64,000 bases of DNA from Aphrocallistes beatrix (GCA_963281255.1 OY725488.1:3416285-3480284), one strand, 5' to 3'. Positions 35,058 through 45,715 are shown, counted from the stretch's first letter. Notes: a model not told the origin generated them from the sequence alone. Program-made: numbers and translations.

Positions 35058-35061
<4 letters not shown>
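34493..35061. mobile_element. MITE with iterated inverted ends (569 bp)
   Basis: The ends GTTGCAGTGTAAATGCGAAA and the reverse complement on the right are followed inward by repeated TTCGCGAATACACC units (three on the left, two on the right). It is flanked by TA-rich Helitron DNA, so the duplication is ambiguous. Confidence 0.8.

Positions 35062-35092
<31 letters not shown>
35062..35092. repeat. TA microsatellite
   Basis: An uninterrupted (TA)n tract in the 5' region of the Helitron copy. Confidence 0.9.
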
Positions 35093-35093
<1 letters not shown>

Positions 35094-37284
35094 GTAACGA
35101 ATTGATTGAAAAACTGCCGGGCGCAGAAGGCTGATTTTTGGCATGTGGGAGTCTTTTGGCTATGGCTCCAGTAAGTTCTGAGTTCAGAGCAAAATGTCGA
35201 CTCATCATGGAATTATGACGTCATTGTCACATTTTTAAAAGTTAAGCAACACAGTTATTCGGGCATAACTCAGCCATTATAGGAGATAGAAGGCTGAAAT
35301 TTTTATAGAATCTGTATACTAACATACCTCACATATGATGCGACTTTCATCAAAAAATGATGACTCATCACTTTGTTATGACGTCATCATTACGCATCAA
35401 AAAATTTAAAATTCACAAATTTGGTGATTTTTCGAGTGATATCGATTAGCACAGTAGAACAGACATATTTAGAGATGTTATCTCCCTTATAATTAACCAA
35501 TGTGACTCCAGGCGACCGAAGGGAGCCTCCGGCGGACACGAAGTGTCCGCCAGCCGCGCAGCGCAAGCAAGCGCGAAGCGCGCTTGTATATATCAAATTG
35601 CGGGAAATTTGATGCTGAGCACGAATATGACAATCAAAAACTGATTTGCAATAATTTAAAAGGTCAAACTCAGTTTTCAAAACAGGCGATTTTTATAGTC
35701 CGGGGTCAACGACGGGGTCGTGGTAAATCACTTTCTTGTCCTCCGATTTCGGTAAACTTTTAGTATGTTACTCCTAAGACATGATACTACGGAAAAATGC
35801 AATGAAAAATTTCTTGCAATTATTTTGGGGTCATGCATCATATTGACCTGACTATATATTAAAATCAGGTCGCTTCTTGGAGACACTCCGAGGAATATTT
35901 TCAATAATATATCCCGAGTTTATGGCCGTGATGCTTGTTCAGAATCTACCGTCAAGAAGTGGAGTATTCGTTTTCATGAGGGGAGAGAGGCGATAGCAGA
36001 TGACCCTCGGGCTGGAAGACCGGTTACGGCGACCACCACTAATAATATCTCTCTGGTATCCAAAATGATTGAAGAGGAATCTCATATCACGATTGAAGGT
36101 ATTGCTAACCATGTTGACTTGTCATCGGAATCAGTTCATGAGATTTTGAGTTTGCATCTTGGCCTGAAGAAAGTTTGTTCCCGTTGGGTCCCGCATTTGC
36201 TTTCTGACAGTCAAAAGAAGGTTCGATTGGATGCAGCTAAATCTCTCCTGAAAATTTATGGTCATTGCAATGAAAGGCGATTATTCGAGATCTGTACAGG
36301 AGATGAAACCTGGATACGGTTTTCAGAGTCATTACGTAAGGAACAGAATAGAGTATGACTCCCGAAAGGCACAGATCCACCTGCAATCACCCGTCCGGAC
36401 CACTGGGGCCGCAAGGTTATGTACACGATATTCTTTGATGCATATGACCCAGTGTCAAATATGCAACTCAAAGGGTAGGACTGTTACAGGAAACTTTTAT
36501 GCAATGGTGAGACTTCCTGCTATAAAGAAACAGTATTTAGAGCGTCGTCCAGGATGTGGACTCAGGGGGATAAAATTATTGCACGATAATGCCAGACCCC
36601 ATAAATCGAAGAGAGTGAAGGACAAATTGAAGTCCATGAGGCTTGTCGAATTATATCACCCTCCTTATAGTCCAGACCTAGCACCCTGTAACTTTTGGCT
36701 ATTTGATGGTCTCAAAAAACACCTAGCAGGGAAGACTTTTGATGAGAGGATGCAACTTGGGAGGACCATTCAGAGGTACCTTAGAAACATCCCGAAAGAG
36801 GAGTATAAAAAGACATTTTATATGTGGGTAGAGCGGTTAAAGCTCGTAGTTAAGTACAAAGGAGATTACTTTGAACATTTAGTGAAGTTTTGATATGATA
36901 TAATGTGTATTGCCCCTTTTTTCATACTGAGTTACGAACTTTTTGAATGCCCTAAGTATAAGGTAGATAACATCTCTAAATACGGCTGTCTTATTACTGT
37001 TCGATATCACTTTAAAATTGCCATATTTGTCAATTTTCGATTTTTTATGCCTAATGATTACGCAATAACAGTTATGACTCAACATTTTTTTATGAGAGTT
37101 GCATCAAATGTGAAAAATATTCATATACTCATTCTATTAAAATTTCAGCCTTTAATCACCTAAATGGCTGAGTTATAGACAAAAAACTGAAATTTCCAAT
37201 TATAAAAGGTGACAATGACGTCGCCATAGCCAAAAGACTTCCGTAGGCCAAAATGTTTTTCAATCATTTCGTCACATATATATA

Positions 37285-37738
37285 CAAGCGCGCTTCGCTT
37301 GCTTGCGCTGCGCGGCTGGCGGACACTTTGTGTCCGCCGGAGACTCCCTTCGGTCGCCTGGGGTCATACTGGTTAATTAAAAGGGAGATAACATCTATAA
37401 ATACGTCTGTCCCACTGATATAATCAATATGGCACGAAAGATCACCAAAAATATCAATTTTAAAAATTTTGATAAGTAAAAATGACGTTATAAAAAAGTG
37501 ATGAGTCATCATTAATGATAGTTGCATCATATATGAGATATGTTAGTATACATATTCTATTAAAATTTCAGCCTTCTATCTCCTATAATGGCTGAGTTAT
37601 GCTCGAATAACTCAGTTGCTAAACTTTTTAAAATGTGACAATTACGTCATAATTCCATGATGAGTCGACATTTTGCTCTGAGCTCAGAACTTACTGGAGC
37701 CATAGCCAAAAGACTCCCACATGCCAAAAATCAGCTTA
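37285..37738 (-). mobile_element. Helitron-like copy, 5'-truncated
   Basis: A complete CAAGCGCGCTTCGCTTG head, hairpin and body. It ends at AAATCAGC, where a TA tract and the next copy begin. Confidence 0.8.
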
Positions 37739-37760
37739 TATATATATATATATATATATA

Positions 37761-38254
37761 CAAGCGCGCTTCGCGCTTGCTTGTGCTGCGCGGCTGGCGG
37801 ACACTTTGTGTCCGCCGGAGGCTCCCTTCGGTCGCCTGGAGTCACATTGGTTAATTATAAGGGAGATAACATCTCTAAATATGTCTGTCCTACTGTGCTA
37901 ATCGATATCACTCGAAAAATCACCAAATTTGTGAATTTAAAAATTTTTGATGCGTAATGATGACGTCATAACAAAGTGATGAGTCATCATTTTTTGATAA
38001 TAGTTGCATCGTATGTGAGGTATGTTAGTACACAGATTCTATTAAAATTTCAGCCTTCTATCTCCTATAATGGCTGAGTTATGCCCGAATAACTGTGTTG
38101 CTTAACTTTTAAAAATGTGACAATGACGTCATAATTCCATGATGAGTCGACATTTTGCTCTGAACTCAGAACTTACTGGAGCCATAGCCAAAAGACTCCC
38201 ACATGCCAAAAATCAGTTTTCTGAGCCCTGCAGTTTCTTCAATCAATTCGTTAC

Positions 38255-38321
<67 letters not shown>

Positions 38322-38349
38322 AATAACAATCGAGTTTTAATAGTAAGGA
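37761..38349 (-). mobile_element. Helitron-like copy, complete (589 bp)
   Basis: It runs from CTTG (reverse, 37761) to the 5' end (reverse of TCCTTACTATTAAAACTCG, 38349). It has a 60-bp TA tract (38257-38316). TGACGTCA lies at 37961-37968 and 38124-38131, and TGAGTCA at 37980-37986. Confidence 0.85.
38257..38316. repeat. TA microsatellite inside the Helitron copy
   Basis: About 30 TA units. This is the position where most copies have a shorter TA or TG run and where other elements are often inserted. Confidence 0.95.
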
Positions 38350-38407
38350 GATATATATATATATATATACACATTAATCGAGTTTTAATAGTAAGGATAT
38401 ATATATA

Positions 38408-38812
38408 TCCCTACTATTAAAACTCGATTAATGTTTGTGTATATGTCTATATATACGTATATCTGTCACGAAATGATCAAAGAAACTGCCAGGTACAGAA
38501 AGCTGATTTTTGGCAGGTGGGAGCCTTTTAGCTATGGCTCCACTACTTTCAGTCCTCAGACGAAAATGTCGACTAATCATGGAATTATGACGTCATTGTC
38601 ACATTGTCGACAATTAGAAATGTCAGTTTTTCGACTATAACTCATGTGTCTATTGATATATGTCAAATGTGATGAAACCTTCATCAAAAAATGATTACTC
38701 ATCACTCTGTTATGACGTCATCATGACGCATCATAATTTGAAAATTTTTGTGTCTCTGGCGGGCACTTTGTGTCCACCAACCGCGCAGCACAAGCAAGCG
38801 AAGCGCACTTAT
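38408..38812 (+). mobile_element. Helitron-like copy, rearranged
   Basis: It starts TCCCTACTATTAAAACTCG and ends GCGCACTT. The part between the AAATTTT segment and the GC hairpin is deleted, and the 3' terminus is diverged. A reversed 5' end abuts it on each side (38370-38398 and about 38825-38850). Confidence 0.7.
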
Positions 38813-38984
38813 ATACTATATATAAACATTAATCGAGTTCTATTAGAAACGAATATTCTCATATTCAGAGCATTTTTGGATAATTTTAATCGATCTCGTG
38901 TGAGATTTCACAAGATTTATAATAAAATTCAAAAATTGCATCAAAATTGTTAGAATTTCAAAAATTTGTGAGAATTCTTTTCAC

Positions 38985-39757
38985 TGATTTTGTTAGACAT
39001 TCCACTTATTTAGGCAGAGGTATTTGTTAGTTATTTTATAAATTTTGTATATTTATGACTAATTTGGTAGGCATTTAACTAAATTTGTTAGTGCAATAAT
39101 TATAACCTATAAAAATATGTTAATTATTAAAAATTTCTCGAGTTCTATGTTTAGAATTGAAATCTTGTGTGAGTAAATTCTTGTACTTTACAGAGGCTTC
39201 GCTCTCTCTCATTACAATATCCATATCCAAAATGTATTTCGAGGACTAATCCTAGGGAAACACAATGCATGATAGGATATCCAAGCAGGCATGCTTGTCA
39301 GCACAATGGCGGCTCTCCCAATTAAAAAAATTTATTCATTTTGTCATTATTTACACAAACCACAAAAATTATTTATCAAATGTCTCTAAATATTTCATCC
39401 ACATTATATATCTCTAAAATCACCAAGCAAATATTTAAAAGTTAATCTTTTGTATAATTTTAAAAAATATCAAAGTTATAAATATAGAAAAGAAATGAAA
39501 ATATATCCATACATGACCTACAATATAGGATGCCAATTTATCAACTTCGAGAACCGTGACCATGATCTACTACATATAAGGCGTGACAGTAACTTGCGGG
39601 TTTGGACTAAGGATGCAGTAGAAGATGGTTGAACTAATACATGAGCTGCCTAAAATCATTAACCGCACAGGATTGAGCTTAATAATGTATACCAACATAT
39701 ACAAATATGGCGTCAAAGTGCACATATTTATTGATAAAATTTTGATTAGGCATTATA
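38985..39757. other. unassigned stretch with a dispersed repeat
   Basis: 39065-39110 (GGCATTTAACTAAATTTGTT) is an inverted copy of about 31655-31705. Otherwise no recognised feature; short open frames at 39450-39632 and 39625-39843 have no supporting context. Confidence 0.35.
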
Positions 39758-40232
39758 CTCTAATCGGACAAAGGTATTTGAAATCCTTACTATTTTCCAT
39801 CACAATTAGTTATAAAGTGGGTCCATTCATTAGGGAAATGTAACCAAACTCTTACAGATATTTAAAATTCGATTTCAAATTCATATTCAACACATTCGAA
39901 TTACTAAGGTTAGATGCCTTCTACTGATTTATTCATTTCCAAGGTTCGGATTCATCAAACTCGACTTTGTGATACTCCACTTCATCATGTCTAATGGTAA
40001 TGGGAGTGAAAAGTGGCACAAAGTTACATAGATTGATAAAATTTCAAATTTTGAATGAATATAGCAGTAGAAGGCTTCAAACTTGAGTAATAGAATGTGT
40101 AGAATATGAATTTGAAATCGAAATTAAAGTATCTGTTACAGTTGATTACATAACTCTCCACCAATAGACCCTCTTTATAACTAGTTAAGATGGAAAATAG
40201 CAAGGATTTCAAATACTTTTGTCAGGTTAGAG
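39758..40232. mobile_element. Tc1-type MITE (475 bp), TA-flanked
   Basis: The ends CTCTAATCGGACAAAGGTAT and the reverse complement of TACTTTTGTCAGGTTAGAG are flanked by TA at 39756-39757 and 40233-40234. The inverted similarity extends inward for more than 100 bp. Confidence 0.8.
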
Positions 40233-40388
40233 TATGATTGTACCTTAAGTTATATTTTTGACATGTTTAGTGATTTTCAGAGGCCGTTTATGAGCACTTC
40301 CAAGTGTTTATATTATAAATATTTTCAAAGAACTGAGCTGTGACTGGGATGATTTAAAAATTAGGAAATCTTTCATGGAATGTTATTA

Positions 40389-40526
40389 CATTCAAGCGTT
40401 GCTATAAGAAACGTATTTTGGTTCTATTTGCTATCAAATAGAATAAAATTTGAATGCCTAGTTATTTTGCTATTCGAGATGTGACACCAGATGACCAAAA
40501 TATGTTTCCATAGCAACGCTGGAATG
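40389..40526. mobile_element. short palindromic MITE (138 bp), TA-flanked
   Basis: The arms CATTCAAGCGTTGCTATAAG and the reverse complement of TTTCCATAGCAACGCTGGAATG (read in parts) meet over a central AT-rich loop. TA lies on both sides. Confidence 0.75.
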
Positions 40527-40664
40527 TAGCAAAATTTAAAGAAATAAATCCAGATTTTTCGCATCAGCCATTCACAGTTCAGGCCTTTCGAAAAACTATC
40601 GATTAACAATACATTAAAGTATCCTTAAACCGCTTCTAAAAATCGCTATTATTTTTTATAAATA

Positions 40665-41035
40665 CAAGCGCGCTTCTTGCTTGTACTGTGAGGCTGGTGG
40701 ACACTTTGTATCTGCCTGAGGGGCCCTTTGGGCGCCTGGGGTCACATTGATTAATTATAATGGAGGAAACATTTCTAAATACGTCTGTCCTACTGTTATA
40801 ATAGATATCGCACGAAAAATCACAAAATTTGTGAAATTTAAAAATTTTGATGCGTAATGGTGACGTCATAACAGAGTGATGAGTCATCATTTTTTGATGA
40901 TAGTTGCTATATGAGGTATATTAATATACACATTCTCTTAAAATTTCAGCCTTCTATCACTTAAAATGGCTGAGTTATATTCGAAAAACTGAAATTTCTA
41001 ATTATAAAAAGGTGACATTGACGTCATAATTCAAT
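40665..41035 (-). mobile_element. Helitron-like copy, 5'-truncated
   Basis: The head CAAGCGCGCTTCTTGCTTG is at 40665 and the body continues through GACGTCATAATTC, where the similarity ends. Confidence 0.8.
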
Positions 41036-41335
41036 GCACATTAATAATTTTGAAGAGTATAAATGTCAGCTTATAATAATTATAACTACAATATACAATT
41101 ATATAGCGCAGATTCCATATTAATATGTTCAAGTGCACTGTACAATTCAATAAAAGTAAGTGTATGTTATGCATGTACGTATTTGTGTGTATGTATTTGT
41201 ATGCAAGTATGCTTGAAAGGTATGTACAGTATGTGCACTGAAATTATTTTAATTAGTATAAATTCAAGTGACTGTGTCGTGCGCGATACGGAAAAGATGA
41301 GTTTTCGGGAGTTTTTTGGAGAGAAGAAGTGAAGG

Positions 41336-43060
41336 GGCATTCTGAATGCTAAGAGGGAGAAGAGTCCACTCAACAGGCGCAGCTGAAGTGAATACACGAT
41401 CACCCAGAGCTTTGGAAGATTTGATAGAGGATGTTCAAGGAGGATGGCATTGGATGATCGTAGAGTACGATTGGATCACTTAACCTGTATGAGCTGGATG
41501 ATATAGTCCGAGCAAGAGAATGGATGGCTTTGCAAGTTATAAGGAATATTTTGAAGAGGATGCGATGTTTAACAAGCAGCCAGTGGAGGGTGATACGAAG
41601 AGGAGATGACGGGAAGGTACGGGAGACATTGTAGATAAGTCTGGCTGCACTGTTCTGGACTAGTGGAGTCGAGCTAAGAGGGATGAGGGGCAACCATACA
41701 AGAGGCTGTTACAATAATCAAGACGAGATGTGATAAGAAAATTAACAAGAGTTTCACAGACTTCCCTAGAGAGATACTTCTAATACACCGGATGTTATAG
41801 ATGTAGTAGAAGCAGGAGGAGGCAACTTTGCTGACCTGAGTAGACATTGAGAGGGTGTTGTCGAGCAAAGTTCCAAGATTCCGTACTTCTTTGGAAGAAG
41901 AGATTCTCGACTCACCAACAGAGATGCTATCAGTTTGAACCTTAGATAATTGTTGACGAGTCCCAATTATAAGGAACTCAGTCTTGGTGTCATTGATAAG
42001 CAACTTGTTGGTGAGGAGGAAGCAAAGGATCGCAGAGATGCAAGATTGGATGACGGAGAAAGCAGAATCTTCATAAGAGATGGAACCGGTTTTAAAAGAA
42101 AGATGGACCTGAGTATCGTCAGCATAGCAGTGAATGTCGGGGAGGTGGGACCTAATGAGGTCGAATAGAGGACTAGTATAGAGATTAAAGAGAAGCGGAC
42201 CAGGACAAGAACCCTGAGGAACTCTTTATCGAGACGAATTGAGTCATATCAGAGAGGTAAGATTCAAACCAAGACAGAGAAAAGCCGCAAATGCCGAAAT
42301 GAGACTGGAGACGGAAGGCTGAACTAAGATCAAGAAGAACTAGAAGAGATACATGTTGTCGATTCATGCTGAGGAGGATTCCGTTAGTGACCTTCAGGAG
42401 CGCAGTCTCAATACTGTGGTGTTTACGATAGGCAGACTGCGTCCCGGGGAAGAGATGATGTAATGTAAGATGATTTACGACCTGGATGGAAGTGGTCCTC
42501 TCAGTGATCTTAGAAATGAAAGAAAGATTGCTAAGTGGACGATAGTTAGAGAAGATGGGATCGAGATTTGGTCTTTTAAGTTTGGGCAAGATGATGGCGC
42601 GCTTCCAGAGAGAACGCTAGAATGGGTAGAGATGATTTGACCAAGAATGTTGGGATAGGATCGAGGATGCAATATTTATTAGGAGCAGAGGAAACAAGGG
42701 AAACAATTTCTTCCTGAGTTAATTCTTTGAATTGGTGGAAAGTATGTTGGGATTCGATGTTTGAATTATCTAAGGGGATAATGGAAGACGACGATGCATT
42801 TGAATCAATGGTGGAACGGATGTTATCTACCTTAAGAACAAAGAAGTTGGCGAGTTCCTAAGAAAAAGCAGCCTTATCAGCATGAGGTGGTAGGACCTGT
42901 TGCTGGCGTAAGCCGAAAAGTGAGTTAGCCTTACAGAAGAGTGAGCGATGGTCATGAGAAGACTGACTGATCCAATCAGATAGAAACTGCGACGTTCCCT
43001 GTTCATCAGGTCCGTCACAAGATTCCTCCAGAATATGAACAATTTGGTACAAAAAACAGC
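41336..43060 (-). pseudogene. CR1/L2-like non-LTR retrotransposon remnant (reverse transcriptase)
   Basis: The minus strand encodes, in broken frames, PNLDPIFSNYRPLSNLSFIS, then GTQSAYRKHHSIETALLKVT and LLVLLDLSSAF, typical of the finger and palm of CR1/L2/Jockey-type reverse transcriptases. A further frame around 42110 has IHCYADDTQVHLSF, retaining the YADD catalytic box. Downstream follow NDTKTEFLIIGT, VRNLGTLLDNTLS and ARLIYNVSRTFPSSP, the thumb/C-terminal part. Frameshifts separate these blocks, and part of the palm after SSAF is missing. No endonuclease domain is seen, so it is 5'-truncated near 43060. The GC content is higher than the surroundings. Confidence 0.82.
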
Positions 43061-44320
43061 TTATTGCGCAACAGGATGATGAATAATCATCATTTTCTCA
43101 ACAAATATGCTATTTTGATTCCATATTTATATATTCTTGTAATACCCTCTTAAGCTCTATTATGCAGGTTATTGATTTTAAGATATGTTGCATATATATT
43201 CGATGACTTCCCCTAACCCAGTGTGCTTTTGAAACTTGTAAATAGGCCTTATATGATGTCGGTCACGATCCATAATATTTTTGCCGGATTTCACTATAAG
43301 AAAACTAACATTTTGCTTAGATCTTGGAACTTCTCCGTAGTCTCACAATTTGACATATACATATAGGCATATAGCCCCACTACTCGCCTTCTTTAATCAA
43401 TTGAAATTGATAAAAAAGAAGCAATAAATATCTTAGCAATAATTATTAAATAGATCATATATATTAATAAACAGACAATTCTTTAAATATTAACTAGAGA
43501 TGCCTAATTGAAAATTTCAAACTTTATGAACTTGTAATTGGTTATAGATTGATCAGAGTGCACCAGTTATAAAAATTCCGCTTCCCAATTGAAGAAATAT
43601 TCAAACATTTGGTACTTAGGTCATTTCATAAGTACTGAGCCGTGATCTGTATTCAGAAGTTAGTGAAAATATACTATCTTCGATTTGTCCATTGTATAGC
43701 TGAGGGGATCAGCTTTCGATTTGCATATAGGATTGTTGTGATAGAACAATTATTCTGGTTCCTACATCCAATTTAAGTACATCAGTTTAGGATACTGCCT
43801 TCAAACGTGAATTTTGAGTTCCCTAAGGCTGTATTTCATTTCTGAGCAAATTTGGAGCAAATTTGGATTAAAACTGATCCTTCCATTAAATTATCATATA
43901 CAAAACCCCATAAATATTGATTTATTTGTAGCATTATGGTTTTAGGCTGGGGAATAAATTGTTTATGAAATGGTATACTACCAATTTTGTCCCATTTTTA
44001 GGGGAAGAAAATTGGAAAAAAACAACACGTAAAGTTGCATAATTACTTTTTATCACAGGTTATTGTACTGAACACCTCCCGTTTACTTCATCACACATAT
44101 GTTCTTAATTATTTGACCTTTTAATGATCTTATTCCACGAATTCAAAAAAATATCACCAAATTCATTTTTAAGCCATTTTCAATGGGGAGATTCCAATTT
44201 TTCAACAGTCACCTAAACCATGTATATAAATCGAACGTACCAATCACCATAATTGTCAACAATCCTATATGCAAATCGAAAGCTGATCCCCTCAGCTATA
44301 CAATGGACAAATCGAAAATA

Positions 44321-45653
44321 CAGGGTGTCCCATAAGTATTGGCCGGTGTTCAGATTTTTGAATTATCAAAATTTTATTGCAAAACCATTGTGAAATAAGA
44401 CAAGTTACTTTCAATTATAGAAGTAAATAACGTAATTTCTATCACTTAGTCTACAATCTAGTCATAATACAAAGCTATAATATTAATAGGCCTATCTAGC
44501 TTGAACAAATCAATAATGAATGTCCAAGATTATGGAATCGCGATTCGTTCTAAGGCAATTGGACTTCTAGAGGGAGGTTTAACGCAGAAAATTATTTCAC
44601 AGAGGTTATCTGTTAGTGAAAGATCACTAAGGCGTTGGTGGCATGCACACAAAGCCGGAAATCGCCTCGAAAGTAGACCCAAACAAGGTCGTCCAAAAAC
44701 AATTAGCCGAGTTGCTAAAATTGTAATTTCGAAATCTGTGGGGAAAAGGAGACAATCAACGCGAAGAATTGCTACTAGACTGTCCAATAGCGGAATGACC
44801 ATCTCAAAATCAACAGTACACTGTTATCTAAAGGGTACTCTTGGCCTAAAATCTTACAAAAGACCCAAAAAGCCCCGATTAACGGAATAAATGAAAGAAA
44901 ATCGACTAAAATTCGCCCGTAAAACAGAAAAGTGGACAATCGAGCAATGGAAAAAGGTCCTGTGGAGCGACGAATCCTCCTTTGAACTATTTTCTCTTCC
45001 AAATCGCCAGAACGACAGAGTTTGGTCAAAATCTTAAACATTGAGCCATGTCTCAGTATTAAATTTCCACCGAAAATTCAATTGTGGGGGATGATTTCCT
45101 TTCAAGCAGTGTCGGAATTGCATTTAATACCGAAAGGGCAGATGTTTAATGGAGCTTATTATAGGGACTCGATATTAGCCAAAACTTGTTTGGATGCGAT
45201 TAAACGTAAACGGAAGAGAGGCTCAATTTTGGAACGGTCAATGCTACCAAACATGTCCGAGTTAATTTTATGCAGGATGGTGCGCCAGCTCACACCGCCA
45301 ATTCGACCCAAGAATGGTGTTCAAAGAAGTTCCCAAACTTATGGCGTAAAGCGGAATGGCCAGGTAACTCGCCTGACCTTAACCCAATTGAAAACGTGTG
45401 GGCATATATGAAAGAGAAGATCAGCGAAATGGGAGATTCAAATACTCTAAAGGGCCTGGAAAAAAATCTTATAGAAGCATGGAGATCAATCCCTTCAGAT
45501 TCTTTAGCAAATTTAATTTGTAGCATGCCGAATCATGTTAAACTAGTTATAGAAAAGGATGGGGATTACATTGGAAAATAAAATTGACTTATATTATTTA
45601 CTTAAAAAAATTATAGCAACTTATACTACCGCCAATACTTATGGGACACCCTG
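44321..45653 (+). mobile_element. Tc1/mariner-superfamily DD37E transposon (1333 bp)
   Basis: It has a 23-bp perfect inverted repeat starting CAGGGTGTCCCATAAGTATT. TA lies on both sides (44319-44320, 45654-45655). The empty copy at about 8822 reads AAAATAGTATATTTT, confirming that exactly one TA was duplicated. Confidence 0.93.
44501..45584 (+). pseudogene. DD37E transposase, inactivated
   Basis: The N-terminal 129 codons (44501-44890) carry two helix-turn-helix units (GLTQKIISQRLSVSERSL, STRRIATRLSNSG). TAA at 44888-44890 is followed in the same frame by VLWSDESSFELF with the first catalytic Asp. Frame changes near 45030 and 45245 follow. The last frame has FMQDGAPAHTANST with the second Asp and LNPIENVWAYM with the Glu. 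The spacing between these is 37 residues, not the 34 of ordinary Tc1 (ITmD37E-type). The C-terminus DGDYIGK closes at 45579-45581. There is one nonsense and at least two frameshifts. Confidence 0.85.
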
Positions 45654-45715
45654 TAGTATATTTTCACTAACTTCTGAATACAGATCACGGCTCAGTACTT
45701 ATGAAATGACCTAAG

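Larger units (their letters stand above)
34458..35586 (+). mobile_element. Helitron-like copy with readable insertion site
   Basis: It starts TCCTTACTATTAAAACTCGA at 34458 after host A and ends CTTG at 35583-35586 before host T. The other arm of the host element supplies the uninterrupted site (GTCAATATATATCAAATTG). This shows insertion between A and T with no duplication longer than a TA slip. Without the MITE at 34493-35061 it is 560 bp. TGACGTCA occurs at 35216-35223 and 35379-35386, TGACTCA at 35361-35367, and a GGCGGACAC/GTGTCCGCC hairpin near 35533. Confidence 0.88.
32548..35854. mobile_element. DNA element with long inverted arms inside the mariner
   Basis: The ends TAGTCAGGTCA and TGACCTGACTA are flanked by TAT (or TA) duplications that fall within one mariner codon pair. 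The left arm runs 32548 to about 33410. The right arm runs from about 33955 to 35854 and is interrupted by a Helitron (34458-35586). A 72-bp deletion near 34045 is the main other difference. The arms include the end of a coding region, so that coding tail is present twice in inverted orientation. Confidence 0.75.
32503..36895 (+). pseudogene. mariner transposase, interrupted and inactivated
   Basis: The gene begins ATG at 32503 (MASKIPEINVEHRAY). It is cut after codon 15 by the nested element and resumes in phase at 35858 (IKIRSLLGDTPRNIF). The helix-turn-helix region follows, then the first catalytic Asp in CTGDETWI. It carries a TGA at about 36356, where a Trp codon is expected, and a frameshift near 36470. 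The second Asp is in LLHDNARPH. The third catalytic position, 35 residues on, reads APCNFWLF: Asn in place of the Asp of mariner DD34D. The C-terminus KGDYFEHL is intact. It is thus dead by at least four independent changes. Confidence 0.88.
32313..36956 (+). mobile_element. mariner element, TA-flanked, enlarged by a nested insertion
   Basis: The inverted ends are CTTAGGGCATTCAATAAGTT and, on the right, the reverse complement of AACTTTTTGAATGCCCTAAG. TA flanks at 32311-32312 and 36957-36958 restore the Helitron consensus on removal. Without the 3.3-kb insert at 32548-35854 it is about 1.33 kb, the normal mariner size. Confidence 0.9.
32229..37275 (-). mobile_element. Helitron-like copy split by a mariner element
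   Basis: The 3' head is at 32229-32312 and the remaining body at 36957-37275. The mariner lies between, at a TA in the conserved ATTAATTATAAGGG segment. The 5' end is missing. Confidence 0.75.
43615..45715. mobile_element. mariner-type MITE, filled copy carrying a Tc1-like element
   Basis: It has the same CTTAGGTCATTTCATAAGTA ends as the copy at 8157-8886 and TA at 43613-43614 and 45716-45717. Removing 44321-45653 plus one TA leaves about 766 bp, aligned with the empty copy along its length. Confidence 0.88.

Noticed and set aside
37721..37957. Recurrent frames reading ...VNYKGDNISKYVCPTVLIDI... or the reverse-strand ...INQCDPRR...
   Set aside because: The same peptides recur at every Helitron-like copy (for example about 535-750, 18658-18894, 35390-35680, 40636-40890); they are translations of the repeat and carry no codon-level conservation signal.
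39450..39843. Two adjacent 60-72-codon frames
   Set aside because: No domain, no splice signals, and the second runs into a MITE terminus.
42827..43052. Separate small genes on the minus strand
   Set aside because: They are out-of-frame pieces of the same decayed non-LTR element rather than independent genes.
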